This document shows, piece after piece, positions 23,891 through 34,285 of a stretch of DNA of 64,000 nucleotides (positions are counted from its first letter, which is position 1; each line of letters starts with the position of its first letter). The stretch spans positions 1 to 64,000 of the forward strand of contig CAXKVR010000691.1 of NCBI GenBank assembly GCA_964058845.1, written 5' to 3'. A model generated the notes under the pieces. The model did not search any database, was not told the DNA's origin, and saw only the letters and a list, made by a program, of their open reading frames with translations. This stretch comes from Carex sylvatica (Eukaryota > Streptophyta > Magnoliopsida > Poales > Cyperaceae). A program made the position numbers and the translations under genes.

Positions 23891-24291
23891 TTCAAATGCC
23901 TCTATTTTTTGTGCCTCCATCATACCTTCATTTTTTAAAACTTTAATAACTCAAAATTTAAAACTTAGAAGTTAAAATAAAACTGTTGGATATGATCTAC
24001 ATTATTTTATCTATGCATGTGTAAAAAATTATGGCATTTCAATTTTGTTTTGGTTGTCATCAAGAGCTTGTAAAAAAGTACTAATGTGGATAATTTCTAG
24101 ACGTTGATTTTTCAACTTATTGATTCACATAAAAACAAAATAGAAATGTGATAATTTTTTATGAGCACATAGAGAAAACAATATAGATCACATCTAATGG
24201 TTTTATTTTGACTTGTAAGTTTTAAATTTTTAGTTATTAAAGTTTTAATAATAGAGGCATGGTGGAGGCACAAAAAATGGAGACATTTGAA
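23891..24291. mobile_element. Foldback element 1
   Basis: Inverted ends TTCAAATGCCTCTATTTTTT and its near-complement ending ACATTTGAA. About 400 bp, AT-rich, no ORF. Flanked on the left by a TA/GA/TG microsatellite and on the right by TA repeats (24300-24324). Its core differs from elements 2-6. Confidence 0.7.
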
Positions 24292-24327
24292 CTCTCCTGG
24301 TATATATATATATATATATATATAGAG

Positions 24328-24726
24328 AGTAAGGCTAGGGTGCTATGGGTTGCATAGAGAGCTAGGTGCTACGGCCCAATATTCAATTTTTTAAAATCAT
24401 AACGGTCGATCCGAACCGTTCATCTTGTTCTCCATATTAATATGTGTTTGGAGACCAAATTTTACATTTTTTGGAAATTTTTTATTATTGTTTTAGATAG
24501 GTAGAAAATCACTTGATCTAAAAAATTCTACACCATTCAGATATTTGATTTTCTAACTATCTAAAAAAATAGTAAAAAAATTCCAAAAAATGTACAATTT
24601 GGTCTCCAAACACATATTAATATGGAAAATGAGATGAACGGTTCGGATCGACCATTAGAATTAAAAAAACTCAAATATTGAGCCGTAGCACCGTAGTCCT
24701 CTATGCAACCCATAGCACCCTAGCCT

Positions 24727-24730
<4 letters not shown>
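24328..24730. mobile_element. Foldback element 2 (family 1)
   Basis: Inverted ends AGTAAGGCTAGGGTGCTATG and CATAGCACCCTAGCCTTACT are perfectly complementary. The inner arms carry the family-1 core GGAGACCAAATTTTACATTT and its complement, and a CCGAACCGTTCATCTTGTTC block. Lies between two TA microsatellites (about 24300-24324 and 24731-24759). Confidence 0.8.
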
Positions 24731-24763
<33 letters not shown>

Positions 24764-24764
24764 T

Positions 24765-25198
24765 AGAGGTTGGCTACTATGCTTATATTAGCATATCCCC
24801 ACATATGCTTATAACTCATTTTTGTATTTCCAATCTCCAAATGGTCGATCTGAACCGTTAGATGTGATATCTATATTGAAATGTGCTTGGAGACCAAATT
24901 TTATATTTTTCTGAATTTTTTTACTATTTATTAAGCCAATTTGAAAATCTCTGATCCAACGGTGACTTCTGATTTTACTGTTTTGTTAAGCCACCGTTGG
25001 ATCAGTGATTTTCAAAGTGGCTTAATAAATAGTAAAAAAATTCAGAAAAATGTAAAATTTGGTCTCCAAGCACATTTCAATATAGAGATCACATCTAACG
25101 GGTTGGATCGACCATTTGGATATTGGAAACATAAAAATGAGTTATAAGCATATGTGGAGATATGCTTATATAAGCATAGTAGCCAACCCCTCTCTCTC
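24765..25198. mobile_element. Foldback element 3 (family 1)
   Basis: Inverted ends AGAGGTTGGCTACTATGCTT and AAGCATAGTAGCCAACCCCT, then TATTAGCATAT arms. Same internal core as element 2, plus a central pair CCAACGGTGACTTCTG / GCCACCGTTGGATCAG. Bordered on both sides by TA repeats. Confidence 0.8.
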
Positions 25199-25202
25199 TA
25201 TA

Positions 25203-25236
<34 letters not shown>

Positions 25237-25245
25237 GATAGATAG

Positions 25246-25658
25246 ATAGGCTAATATCAAATCGATTGTTCCTAGCCTCCCGTGCAACCAAGTTATTTTC
25301 CGATTTTTAAAGTCCAAATGATCGATCCAAACCGTTAGATGTCATCTCCATATTAAAATATGCTAGGAGACCAAATTTTACATTTTTTAGAATTTTTTTA
25401 CTATTTATTAAGCCACTTTGAAAATCGCTGACGGTAGCTTCTGTTTTTTACTGTTTGGTAAGCCACCGTTGGATCAGCAATTTTCAAAGTGGCTTAATAA
25501 ATAGTAAAAAAATTCTAAAAAATGTAAAATTTGGTCTCCTAGCATATTTTAATATGGAGATGACATCTAACGGTTTGGATCGATCATTTGGACTTTAAAA
25601 ATCAGAAAATGACTTGGTTGCACGGGAGGCTAGGAACAATCGATTTGATATTAGCCTA

Positions 25659-25659
<1 letters not shown>
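25246..25659. mobile_element. Foldback element 4 (family 1)
   Basis: Inverted ends ATAGGCTAATATCAAATCGA and TCGATTTGATATTAGCCTAT are perfect complements, followed by CCTAGCCTCCCGTGCAACCA arms. Family-1 core present. TA and GATA microsatellite on the left, CT then TA on the right. Confidence 0.8.
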
Positions 25660-25694
<35 letters not shown>

Positions 25695-25696
<2 letters not shown>

Positions 25697-26089
25697 GGAA
25701 TATGCGTAGCATAGAAGGCCTCCGTGCAACGACTCAATATTCGACTTTTCAAAATCCTAACGATTGATCCGAACCGTTCATCTTGTTCTCCATATTAATA
25801 TGTGTTTGGAGACCAAAATTTACATTTTTTGGAAAAATTTTACTATTTTTTTAGATTTATTGAAAATCGCTGTTTTCAGCAAATCTGGACCATAAAAAAA
25901 CAACGATGTTCAATAAATCTAAAAAAATAGTAAAATAATTCCAAAAAATGTAAAATTTGGTCTCCAAACACATATTAATATGGAGAACAAGATGAACGGT
26001 TCAGATCGACCGTTAGGATTTTGAAAAGTCAAATATTGAGCCGTTGCCCGAAGGCCCTCTATGCTACACATAGCATGCTAGTATATTCT

Positions 26090-26091
<2 letters not shown>
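25695..26091. mobile_element. Foldback element 5 (family 1)
   Basis: Arms AGCATAGAAGGCCTCCGTGC and CGAAGGCCCTCTATGCTACA are imperfect complements. The inner parts (CTTTTCAAAATCCTAACGAT and its complement) match well, and the family-1 core is present. TA repeats on both sides. Confidence 0.75.
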
Positions 26092-26118
<27 letters not shown>

Positions 26119-26121
<3 letters not shown>

Positions 26122-26509
26122 TGTGCTACGGTACAGTGCAATGCATAGGCATTTTTGTGCATTGGACCATAAATCACCAGATTCAAAGTCCAAATGACCG
26201 ATTCAAATCGTTCATCTTGTTCTCCATATTAATAAGTGCTTGGAGACCAAATTTTACACTTTTTGGAATTTTTTTACTATTTATTAAGTCACTTTGAAAA
26301 TCGCTGATCCAACGGTAACAGTAAAATCAAAAGGCACTATTGGATCAGCGATTTTCAAAGTGGCTTAATAAATAGTAAAAAAAAATCCAAAAAATGTAAA
26401 ATGCAGAACAAGATGAACGATTTAGATCGATCATTTGAACTTTAAATCGGTGATTTATGGTCCAATGCACAAAAATGCCTATGCATTGCAATCTACCATA
26501 GCCCATCTC
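26119..26509. mobile_element. Foldback element 6 (family 1), interrupted near its right end
   Basis: Arms GCAATGCATAGGCATTTTTG and CAAAAATGCCTATGCATTGC are perfect complements. Left flank is (TA)n(GA)n. The expected right flank (CT)n(TA)n is displaced to 27648-27680 because the 1.13-kb palindrome is inserted just inside the right edge. Part of the right core is deleted: the GGTCTCC block is missing near 26400. Confidence 0.75.
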
Positions 26510-27640
26510 CCGAAATTTTTATAAATACCCAAAAAAATATAAAATTATGGAATCTACCTACTATTTGAATGAAATTCGAAAAATGTCCAATTCGGTTAAC
26601 CATTCACCGAAATTTTTTTTTTTTTAAAATGCACATTTTCGGTTAATGGTGCACCGGTTTTAGTATTTTTTTTTTTTAAACATAATTTTTTTTTTAAACA
26701 GAATTTTTTAATTTTTTAAATTTTTTGTATTAAAATATTAGAAATGTTGAATATTTTTTTTTGAAAATAGATATAATACAATATAATTTGATTTATTAGA
26801 AAGATTGCAACAAATAACCCGGATCAATATTTTTCAGGCTGGATTTTTCGCGGCTGTAAGAAAAATTAATATATTTCTCTATGTGTTATTGGGAAAAAAT
26901 AAAAATGCTTAGATTCTGAGTTATTGATCCCGGTTCAAAAATCACTTCTAGGTAATCCAGAAAATATTGTGATCTTTCTAGTACATTTAATTTATTAAAA
27001 GTTGTATCTATTTTGAGAATTCTTTTTGAATAACAACCATTAAATAAATTAAAGTTTTTATTTTTTTCAAAAATAGATACAACTTTTAATAAATTAAATT
27101 TACTAAAAAGATCACAATATTTTTTGGATTACGTAGAAGTGACTTTTGAACCGGGATTAATAACTCAGAATCTAAGCATTTTTATTTTTTTCCAATAACA
27201 CATAAAGAAATATATTAATTTTTCTTACAGTCGTGAAAAATCCGGCCTGAAAAATATTGATCCGGGTTATTTGTTGCAGTTTTTCTACTAAATTAAATTA
27301 TATTTATTCTATCTATTTTCAAAGAAATATATTCAATATTTCTAATATTTTAATACAAAAATAAAAATTTCTGTTTAAAAAAAAATTTCTGTTTAAAAAA
27401 AAAAAAAACTAAAACCGGTGCACCATTAACCGGAAATGTGCCTTTTTTATAAAAAAAAAAAAAAATTCCGGTGAATGGTTAACCTGATTTATTTTTTTGA
27501 GTCCGGGAATTCATTGACCGGAAATTTATCCCAAATCCGGTTATTGGATAACCAGATTGGACATTTTTTGAATTTCATTCAAATAGTAGGTAGATTTTGT
27601 AATTTTATATTTTTTTTTTGGGTATTTATAAAAATTTCGG
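26510..27640. mobile_element. 1.13-kb near-perfect palindrome with 9-bp target duplication (Mutator-like foldback)
   Basis: The ends CCGAAATTTTTATAAATACC and its complement lead into arms of about 540 bp that match almost throughout: TTGAATGAAATTCGAAAAAT; CCGGATCAATATTTTTCAGG; TTAGATTCTGAGTTATTGAT. The centre is near 27050. The 9-mer GCCCATCTC flanks both sides (26501-26509 and 27641-27649); 9 bp is the usual Mutator-superfamily duplication. No coding capacity. The target lies within foldback element 6, so this insertion is younger than that element. Confidence 0.8.
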
Positions 27641-27645
27641 GCCCA

Positions 27646-27678
<33 letters not shown>

Positions 27679-27690
27679 GCAAGTGCGAAT

Positions 27691-28300
27691 TATTAAAGGA
27701 TTAAAACCATAAACACTCGTTTATACTATGAGTTTTTAATACAACAAATACAAAGTAACCTCAAAATATTAATCTTACCCAAAACTATTAATTTTAGATG
27801 AGAAATTACCAAACGTACTGCTCTAGAATGTACAGTGTGGTTATTTAAGAATTAGTATTTCTAATTTAAATTACAATAATTTATATAATAATAATAATGA
27901 TAATAATATATAGCCGAAAACATAAATATTTAATTTATATTATTTATGTTTTCAAATTCATCCTGCATGCTTTAATTTATTTTCACAGAAAAAATATATT
28001 ACATGGACAACCAAATTTTAGGTATTTAATTTATATTTGAAAAGTATAATAGAAAATAATATTAAGTACATTGAATAAATATTAAAAATATATAGTAGTA
28101 AAATTTATACAGAAATGAATAAGAATAAAATTATTGGGGTCACATAGTTACTTTATATTCAAAATTATTAATTCGAAGTGAGATTAAGACTTAGGAGGTA
28201 ATTATTACAAATTGAGAAGTTATGAAATTTGGGATGGTGACATATTATTATCGCCTTTATTAAATTAAATTCATAGATATCTATGTTACCTGACACTCCT
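27691..28300. other. AT-rich gene-free region
   Basis: Mostly A and T with ATA and TAA runs (for example 27885-27915). I see no gene, no inverted repeat of note and no microsatellite beyond the TA run that ends the array before it. Confidence 0.5.
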
Positions 28301-28301
28301 A

Positions 28302-28690
28302 GGAAGTCATTGTACTCGTGTCCACTACGTATCTGATACGTCTTCGACATGCGTACGATACGTATCAGACACGCCAGCTGACGTGTCCCTACCCGTCTAA
28401 TACGATCTCCGACACCTGATTGACTCTTTAGGAAGTCATTGTACTCGTGTCTACTACGTATCTGATACGCCTTCGACATGCGTACGATACGTATCAGACA
28501 CGCCAGCTGACGTGTCTCTACCTGTCTGATACGATCTCCGATACCTGATTGACTCTTTAGGAAGTCATTGTACTCGTGTCCACTACGTATCTGATACGCC
28601 TTCGACATACGTACGATACGTATCAGACACGCCAGCTGACGTGTCCCTACCCGTCTGATACGATCTCCGACACCTGATTGCTCTTGCCGA
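28302..28690. repeat. 129-bp tandem repeat, three copies
   Basis: Units start at 28302, 28431 and 28560 with GGAAGTCATTGTACTCGTG and a period of exactly 129 bp. Each contains CTACGTATCTGATACG, a CGATACGTATCAGACACG near-palindrome and TCTCCGACACCTGATTG. Because 129 is a multiple of three, the minus strand stays open through all copies (a spurious 43-residue repeat). GC content is much higher than the surroundings. It lies directly beside the tRNA-like sequence. Confidence 0.9.
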
Positions 28691-28819
28691 TACAGCCCGA
28701 AACGTCTGATACGGACGGGACACGACTGGATGCGCGCCTGTGTACTGCGAGCCGCGCTCGTGCCCCCCATTCCTATGGACCGCACCCGTGGACCGAAAAA
28801 AATAACTATTTCTTTGTGC

Positions 28820-28892
28820 TGGCAGTGAGATTCGAACCTTGGACCTCTTAAATGGGACAAAATCTTTAACCACTACACCAAACTATCATATG
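28820..28892 (-). other. tRNA-like sequence with Pol III A and B boxes (SINE head or tRNA pseudogene)
   Basis: On the minus strand, TGGTGTAGTGG (28880-28870) matches the A box and GGTTCGAATCT (28838-28828) matches the B box except at its last base. They are 31 bp apart, as in tRNA genes. The outer segments do not pair into an acceptor stem, so it is not a functional tRNA. On that strand the 129-bp tandem units follow downstream, which would fit a tRNA-derived SINE with an unusual repetitive body. Confidence 0.6.
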
Positions 28893-29100
28893 TGTTATGT
28901 TCTAATAAGTATAATATTTAATATACTTATGTGAAGTCTTTATTTTCTGAACATATTTAATTTAAGTTATAATTATCTAAATATAATATATAAATTAATA
29001 AAAAATAATATATATAATAAACGTGTCGTATTCTATATTTTTTTAAATTACCGTATCGCCGCATCCATACCCGTATTCATGCAACATAGATAGATATGAA

Positions 29101-29622
29101 GTAGTTCGTAGTAATTGATTGGTATATAATTATGTAGATAATTTTGGAACAAGTCCAACCTTGTAGCGTATTCATTCAAAAGAAAAAAGGATCGGTTAAC
29201 TTATTTTTTTACGTATCTGACAATATTTTTATTGCATTGATATTCGTATGGGAATATATAATATACATATCTCTATTATATTAAGAAACTATAAGAATTA
29301 AAAAATAAAATTCAAGAAATAAAACCGTGTGATTTAGTTCATGTTTTGGTGCCGCAAAAATCTTATCCAATATTATTTTTTGTCTAAGCGGGCTGTTATT
29401 GGGCCTTCATGCTTGATTGCTTTATCATGTTGGCATCTGGCCCATGGTAAAATTAATGGACTCTCAATTTCATTGGAACTTGTGGCAATTGCACAATCTT
29501 CTCTATCCACAGAAACGGAAGCGCACTCTCTGTGAACTTTTGAGGCCAATTTCTTCCTTCGCTCATAGCTGAACCACTCTCAGTATCGTATCAGATAAGA
29601 TTGAAAACTAATCAGAAGAAAA
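29101..29622. other. Upstream region of the plastid bL35 gene
   Basis: Presumed promoter and 5' UTR of bL35. The proximal part has site II elements (listed separately). No other gene is seen. Confidence 0.4.
29400..29444 (+). promoter_or_regulatory. Pair of site II (TGGGCC) elements upstream of bL35
   Basis: TGGGCC at 29400-29405 and its complement GGCCCA at 29439-29444, about 180-220 bp before the start codon. Site II motifs, bound by TCP factors, are common in plant promoters of ribosomal proteins and other growth-linked genes. Function here is inferred from position only. Confidence 0.45.
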
Positions 29623-31360
29623 ATGAATTTATCAATGTGTTTGAGTAGGTTATCCCTTTCTCTCCCACCTCCCCATTTCTTCTCCAATGGCGGTCGTATT
29701 TTCCGCCGTCCTTTTCCTGCTCCAATGGCTCTCCATTTGGAGAAGATCGGAAGCCACTCCAATTCCTTCGCTGGTTCTTCTCTTTCGCTGGGAAAGAATC
29801 TTTGTCTGTTCTCTATGACTATGCCCACGCAAAACCATTCAAAGCTCACAGTTTTCGCCACCAAGAAAAAGAAATACAAAATGAAAACTCACAAGGTACC
29901 TAATTTTACTCATTCATTGCTAATCTAACTGCAAGCTCTAATTCCTCTTACTGATTGGGGGAAATCGTTGCCTCGTTCCAAATTAGATAATACACAGCCT
30001 TTTATTTTATTTTATTTTTTTAAAAAGACGTTGATTTGTTTGTTAATTTGCAATAAAAATTCTACATTTTGCTCGTTGCCTACAAAATTGGTAATGCATA
30101 CTCAACTGCTAGAGCATACAAGTGTTCTTATAATTGAAGCGAAATGCCAATTTTGTGAAAACATTGAGCGAATTGATAAGTGTATCACAGCTATCAGCTA
30201 TCACATTCAGATATAGAGCTCTTTTATCAAAGTGTCATCTGTAGGATAACAAAACTAAATTAAGTCACCAGAAGAAATTGGGACCAAATTATAAATTAAC
30301 AAAATGATGTTCCTTGTTATTTTACTGTTTACTATTTTTATCTCCTTGTCTATACTTAAAAGCCAAACTTACTTTTTATTGCTTCTTATTTTTTTTGTTG
30401 AAAAGTAGTAACCCAAGGTAGGCTACCTGCTTTCATTACTTTGGAAAGTATTGGCTTCTGATGCTACTGTTAGAAAAAAAAAAAAAAAAAAAAAGATTTC
30501 TGTTTGCTGTTATCTGCCAACCTCTGATTATATTGTGGTACCTCCTTATATTTATGAACGCAAATAATGTTGGTTTCTTTATCATTTTTATGGTTGGTAA
30601 TGGATATGATATTTTACGGTATGTAAGGAGCACCCCCATTTTATTGCTTTAGATGGTCAACCAAACTTTTGGCAGCTAAATACTAGATAGCACCAGTGTT
30701 TACAGTAATGTTTTGGATACATTTTATTTACTGTAATTTTTTATAATTTCAGTCCTCAGCAAAAAGGTTTCGGGTGACTGGTACAGGAAAAATAGTGAGA
30801 CGGCGTGCTGGTAAACAACACTTGTTGGCAAAAAAGAATACCAAAAGGAAGAATCGCCTCTCCAAAATGGTACATATTTTATTTCTTCACTTTTTTGGGT
30901 GCTTCTTCAATTCTTTCTTAATCAGCATTTTCTAAAATCATAAGCTGGCTTATATGTAGTGGTTTTTAACCATGTGATTAATTCCGTCATAAAATGTGGG
31001 TTTTTTTATGCTTATCAAAGTACAACTGTATAACTAATGAGTACCAAGCTGTATTTGTATGGTATTAGAAGACTAAGCTTGCTTTGTCTGTCCGAATTTA
31101 GTTCTGAGTTTTCTTTAGCGTAAATTAGACTGATAAAAAGAAGACTTGAATTTTGAACTATATTAATATATTAGTATGTACTTTATCGAGTTGTGAAAAT
31201 ACTAGAAATTCAAGTATAGTAAATCCCTAAATAATAAAAGTTAATAATTCTTCTGAGCATATCTTTTGTTCTTTCTTAATAGGTACAAGTGCACAAAAGT
31301 GACTACGACAATATAACAGGTGCACTGCCGTACCTCAAGGTCAACCGAAAGGCAAAATGA
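29623..31360 (+). CDS. RPL35: Plastid ribosomal protein bL35 (50S subunit)
   Basis: Structural protein of the chloroplast 50S ribosomal subunit, nuclear-encoded and imported. Exons 29623-29895, 30753-30869 and 31283-31360 give 155 residues with GT-AG introns in frame. The first 80 or so residues are Ser-rich and hydrophobic, like a transit peptide. The mature part starts near KYKMKTHK, continues [20 protein letters not shown] and KQHLLAKKN, and ends [15 protein letters not shown], matching bL35. I chose ATG 29623 because it is the first in frame; ATG 29635 or 29725 would leave a shorter transit peptide. ATG 29687 is in another frame and closes quickly. Confidence 0.93.
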
Positions 31361-31714
31361 CATTTCTCCTCTTGACTTTTCTCTTTTCTCTGTGTTTTTT
31401 GGCACACATTAGCCATGCAAACTCTCTTGTATTTAATTTCCCTTAGCAATGTTTTTCAGTATACTCTGCTCGATCAATTTCTTTTCAATATTTTTATTGT
31501 CTAATGGTTTTTTTGCATATAAAAGTATTCTCATGTTGGATATAAAATGCCTCTCAATTGTCTCTAACAATGTTGTAATCACTATTGATTCATATAAGAT
31601 GTTAAAATTTGACCAGGAACTAAGAGTGCTTAAAAATTCCTAGTTGATACCGACCTGGCTGTAAGTTCGGTTTGTCGATCCATTGGTACGTTGTACCAGT
31701 AGATCATCCATTAG

Positions 31715-32131
31715 TATAGAGTTTAGCTAGTATAACATCAGTGTCATTTTAACCTATATAACACTAACTCTAAAACCTATCAAATCGACTTCAAACGGTA
31801 AATCCAAACCGTTCAAACCGATCTACTTCATTAGTTGTGTGTTTACATACAAAATTTATAACTTTTCAAATTTATTTAGTATTAGGTCAAGCGGTCAAAT
31901 ATGTGAGTTTTTAAGTTAATTTTAATACATTAAATTTTCAATATTTTTACCGCTTGATTTGATACTAAAATAACTCGAAAATATAAAAATTGTATATGTA
32001 AACGCATCACACATAATGTAAATTGGTTTGAACGGTTTGGATTAATCGTTCGAAGTCGATTTGATAAGTTTAAGAGTTGGTGTTATATAGACTGAAATGA
32101 CACTAATGTTATACTGGCCAAACTCATTAGT
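31715..32131. mobile_element. Foldback MITE (family 2)
   Basis: Inverted ends around CTAGTATAACATCAGTGTCA and TGACACTAATGTTATACTGG. Inner arms AACCGTTCAAACCGATCTAC / TTGGTTTGAACGGTTTGGAT. The centre is TAGGTCAAGCGGTCAAATAT with its complement ACCGCTTGATTTGATACTAA. About 415 bp, no ORF. Confidence 0.7.
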
Positions 32132-32462
32132 ATATTGGCTGAACTGAATGACTTTTTCAATTATTTCTTTTGATTGAATTCATTATTTATTTGTTTTACC
32201 TGGTTCCATTGGCAAGTCCTTTGCTTTTAGCCTTTTACAGCTCTATGCTGTAAATGAGAACTAGTAAAATATTATCTTATGAAAATACGTACACTGGAAA
32301 AAGCACACAATCATTAAAGAATGATATATTACTTCAGTTTTCATTTGCTTGATCCCAAAAGAATGAAGTGAAGACTTTTTCACACTATTTGTTGAATATC
32401 TATCTCTCTGCGGAGTGATTACAATAGTTACAATTGGTTTCTACATTGCCTTGCCTGTTCTG

Positions 32463-32880
32463 TTCTTTAGCCATATTTGGGCTTGCAGAATTGAGAGACC
32501 CATCCACTTCTTAGAATTGCAAAACAGCCCAATTTAATCTTCCGGTCTAATCTGTCTAATAAAATTATTCTGTTCTTTCACAATAATTAACTACAAAATT
32601 TAAGATGGTTCACACAGAATTAAGCTAAGATAAATATTTTCTTTGGTATAATTATAGCACGCATCTTTTACTTATTTTTTTATATAAAATATGCGGTCGC
32701 ATTTTGATCTTGTTTTTGACAAAAAAAAATGATATTTTTGAAAAATTGCATTCTACATTGTAGGAGAAATTCATTGCTTTATGTTATGGATAAATTGGTC
32801 TTTTTTATAATGGCAGACTACAAATAATCAAATGGTTCTAATAAAACACATATGTTAGATTGTTAACTACGAAGCATGTA
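32463..32880. repeat. Segmental duplication, copy A (no foldback insertion)
   Basis: From GTTCTTTAGCCATATTTGGG through AGAGACCCATCCACTTCTTA, GATGGTTCACACAGAATTAA and GTAGGAGAAATTCATTG to AGATTGTTAACTACGAAGCA. It matches 37897-38708 collinearly, except that the other copy carries a 390-bp foldback element. Estimated identity is high in blocks but was not computed. Confidence 0.75.
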
Positions 32881-33736
32881 AACCTTACATGTTATAAGAA
32901 TTTTGCATGTATAGGCATCACTCATAAAGTACATAGATTTCAACCGTTTGAATTTGTAGTGCAAAGTCAATTCGATAGCCTTTTGAAGGTGTGTTCACCA
33001 ATCCTTCACACTGCTGAGTTTGTTTGTTCAATTCTCTTGTCTCTGAGCTTCGTCAGGTCTAGAATCTGACACTTTAGCAACTAGGCCGTGCAATAGGTTC
33101 TGGAGAAGATTGTTGTCTCAGCAGAACCTGGTACTACCGGTGCAGAAACAGACGAACATTCTCTTACAAACCGAACTTATAAATGAAGTGGCGATAGACG
33201 TGAACAATTGGGGGCCATTTATATGAACTAATAGATAGGATTAGACAAGGAATGAGATAGATGTATGGGGCGTCAGGTCGGGTAGTGGCCTTGTAAATAC
33301 TATGTGGAACCCGATCAAGAGTACACAGTGTATAGAATCAAACTAGGATTGTAAAACTTTTTTAATTATCAATCAAATCGTTGGAGCAATTGTTTCCAAC
33401 CTTCAAAAAAAAAAAAAGGGAAACAAACGTCGAACGGCCATCACATTCAGCTTAAAAAGATCAGACGACGGTTGATTCAAACAACACAGCATTGGATCCT
33501 AAGCTAATACAAAAATTCATCCTTCCAACCCAAAAAAATAAATAAATAAAGGAAACAAAACCAACTGGCATTTTGGCCCGCAATAACACAGAAACAAAAA
33601 AAAAGGTTCCTATTTATAAATTACGGAGGCAGAGGTTCTAAAGATCACAGCGTCACCTAGAACTCAACCAAGGTTCTAAAGATCACTCATCTCCTTAATT
33701 TCTATTCCTCTCAATTTATCTTTCCACAATAAGAAA

Positions 33737-34285
33737 ATGTCGGACAACACGACCGAAAAGAAGGTCACACTCAAGAGCAATGATGGAATGGAGTTCGTGG
33801 TGTCTGAAACAGCGGCGAAGCAATCTACAGTGATCTGCAGCATTATAGAAGCCTGCTCCGTCATGGACCCCAACGACGACCCCATCCCCATACCCAATGT
33901 CAATGAACAGATCCTTAAAATGGTGATCAAGTATTGCGAGAAGTGTGTTGAGGCAGCAGATGAGGCGGAGACTGAGAGTACCATGCAAGGTAGCAGCACC
34001 ACGCAGGTAGCAGCAGATGAGGCTTCCTCAAGGATTTCTGACAAGGAGCTCAGGATGTGGGACGAGCTATTTGGAGGTGTCGATATGAAGACGCTCCTCA
34101 GCCTTGTCAATGCAGCTAACTATCTCAACATCCAGGGCCTGCTGAACATGACATGCAAAAAGGTGGCCAGCAAGATGGAGGAGATGAGGGTGGAGGAGAT
34201 CCGTCAGGCCTTCGACATCACAAACGACTACACAACCGAGGAGGAAGAGGAGATTCGACAGAAACACCATTGGGCTTTTGAGTGA
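33737..34285 (+). CDS. SKP1-like protein (SCF ubiquitin ligase adaptor)
   Basis: SKP1 links cullin 1 to F-box proteins in SCF E3 ubiquitin ligases, in cytosol and nucleus. A single exon of 182 codons runs from ATG 33737 to TGA. The N-terminal POZ-like fold shows KVTLKSNDGMEFVVSETAAK and IPIPNVNEQILKMVIKYCEK. After a polar, acidic linker (about residues 75-100) comes the C-terminal helical region that holds the F-box: MWDELFGGVDMKTLLSLVNA, ANYLNIQGLLNMTCKKVA, and RQAFDITNDYTTEEEEEIRQ, ending HHWAFE. Many plant SKP1-like (ASK) genes lack introns, so this does not by itself mean a retrocopy. Its paralogue number cannot be assigned. Confidence 0.93.
   Translation: MSDNTTEKKVTLKSNDGMEFVVSETAAKQSTVICSIIEACSVMDPNDDPIPIPNVNEQILKMVIKYCEKCVEAADEAETESTMQGSSTTQVAADEASSRISDKELRMWDELFGGVDMKTLLSLVNAANYLNIQGLLNMTCKKVASKMEEMRVEEIRQAFDITNDYTTEEEEEIRQKHHWAFE

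Larger units (their letters stand above)
31361..33736. other. Intergenic region between bL35 and the SKP1-like gene
   Basis: Contains the bL35 3' UTR, a family-2 foldback (31715-32131), one copy of a segmental duplication (32463-32880) and the SKP1 upstream region with poly-A tracts near 33410 and 33597. No additional gene seen. Confidence 0.4.

Noticed and set aside
23136..23946. Several overlapping ORFs on both strands (Gly/Arg/Tyr-rich and Lys-rich)
   Set aside because: They translate the GGGTA/GGGTC and TTTTTTGAA simple repeats and have no protein-like composition.
28168..28860. A 230-residue minus-strand ORF with three 43-residue repeats
   Set aside because: It is the 129-bp tandem repeat read in a frame that never closes because 129 is divisible by three; no start context, domain or conserved protein feature supports it.
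28820..28892. A functional tRNA gene
   Set aside because: A and B boxes are good, but the acceptor ends do not pair and the B box ends in T instead of C; treated as tRNA-derived.
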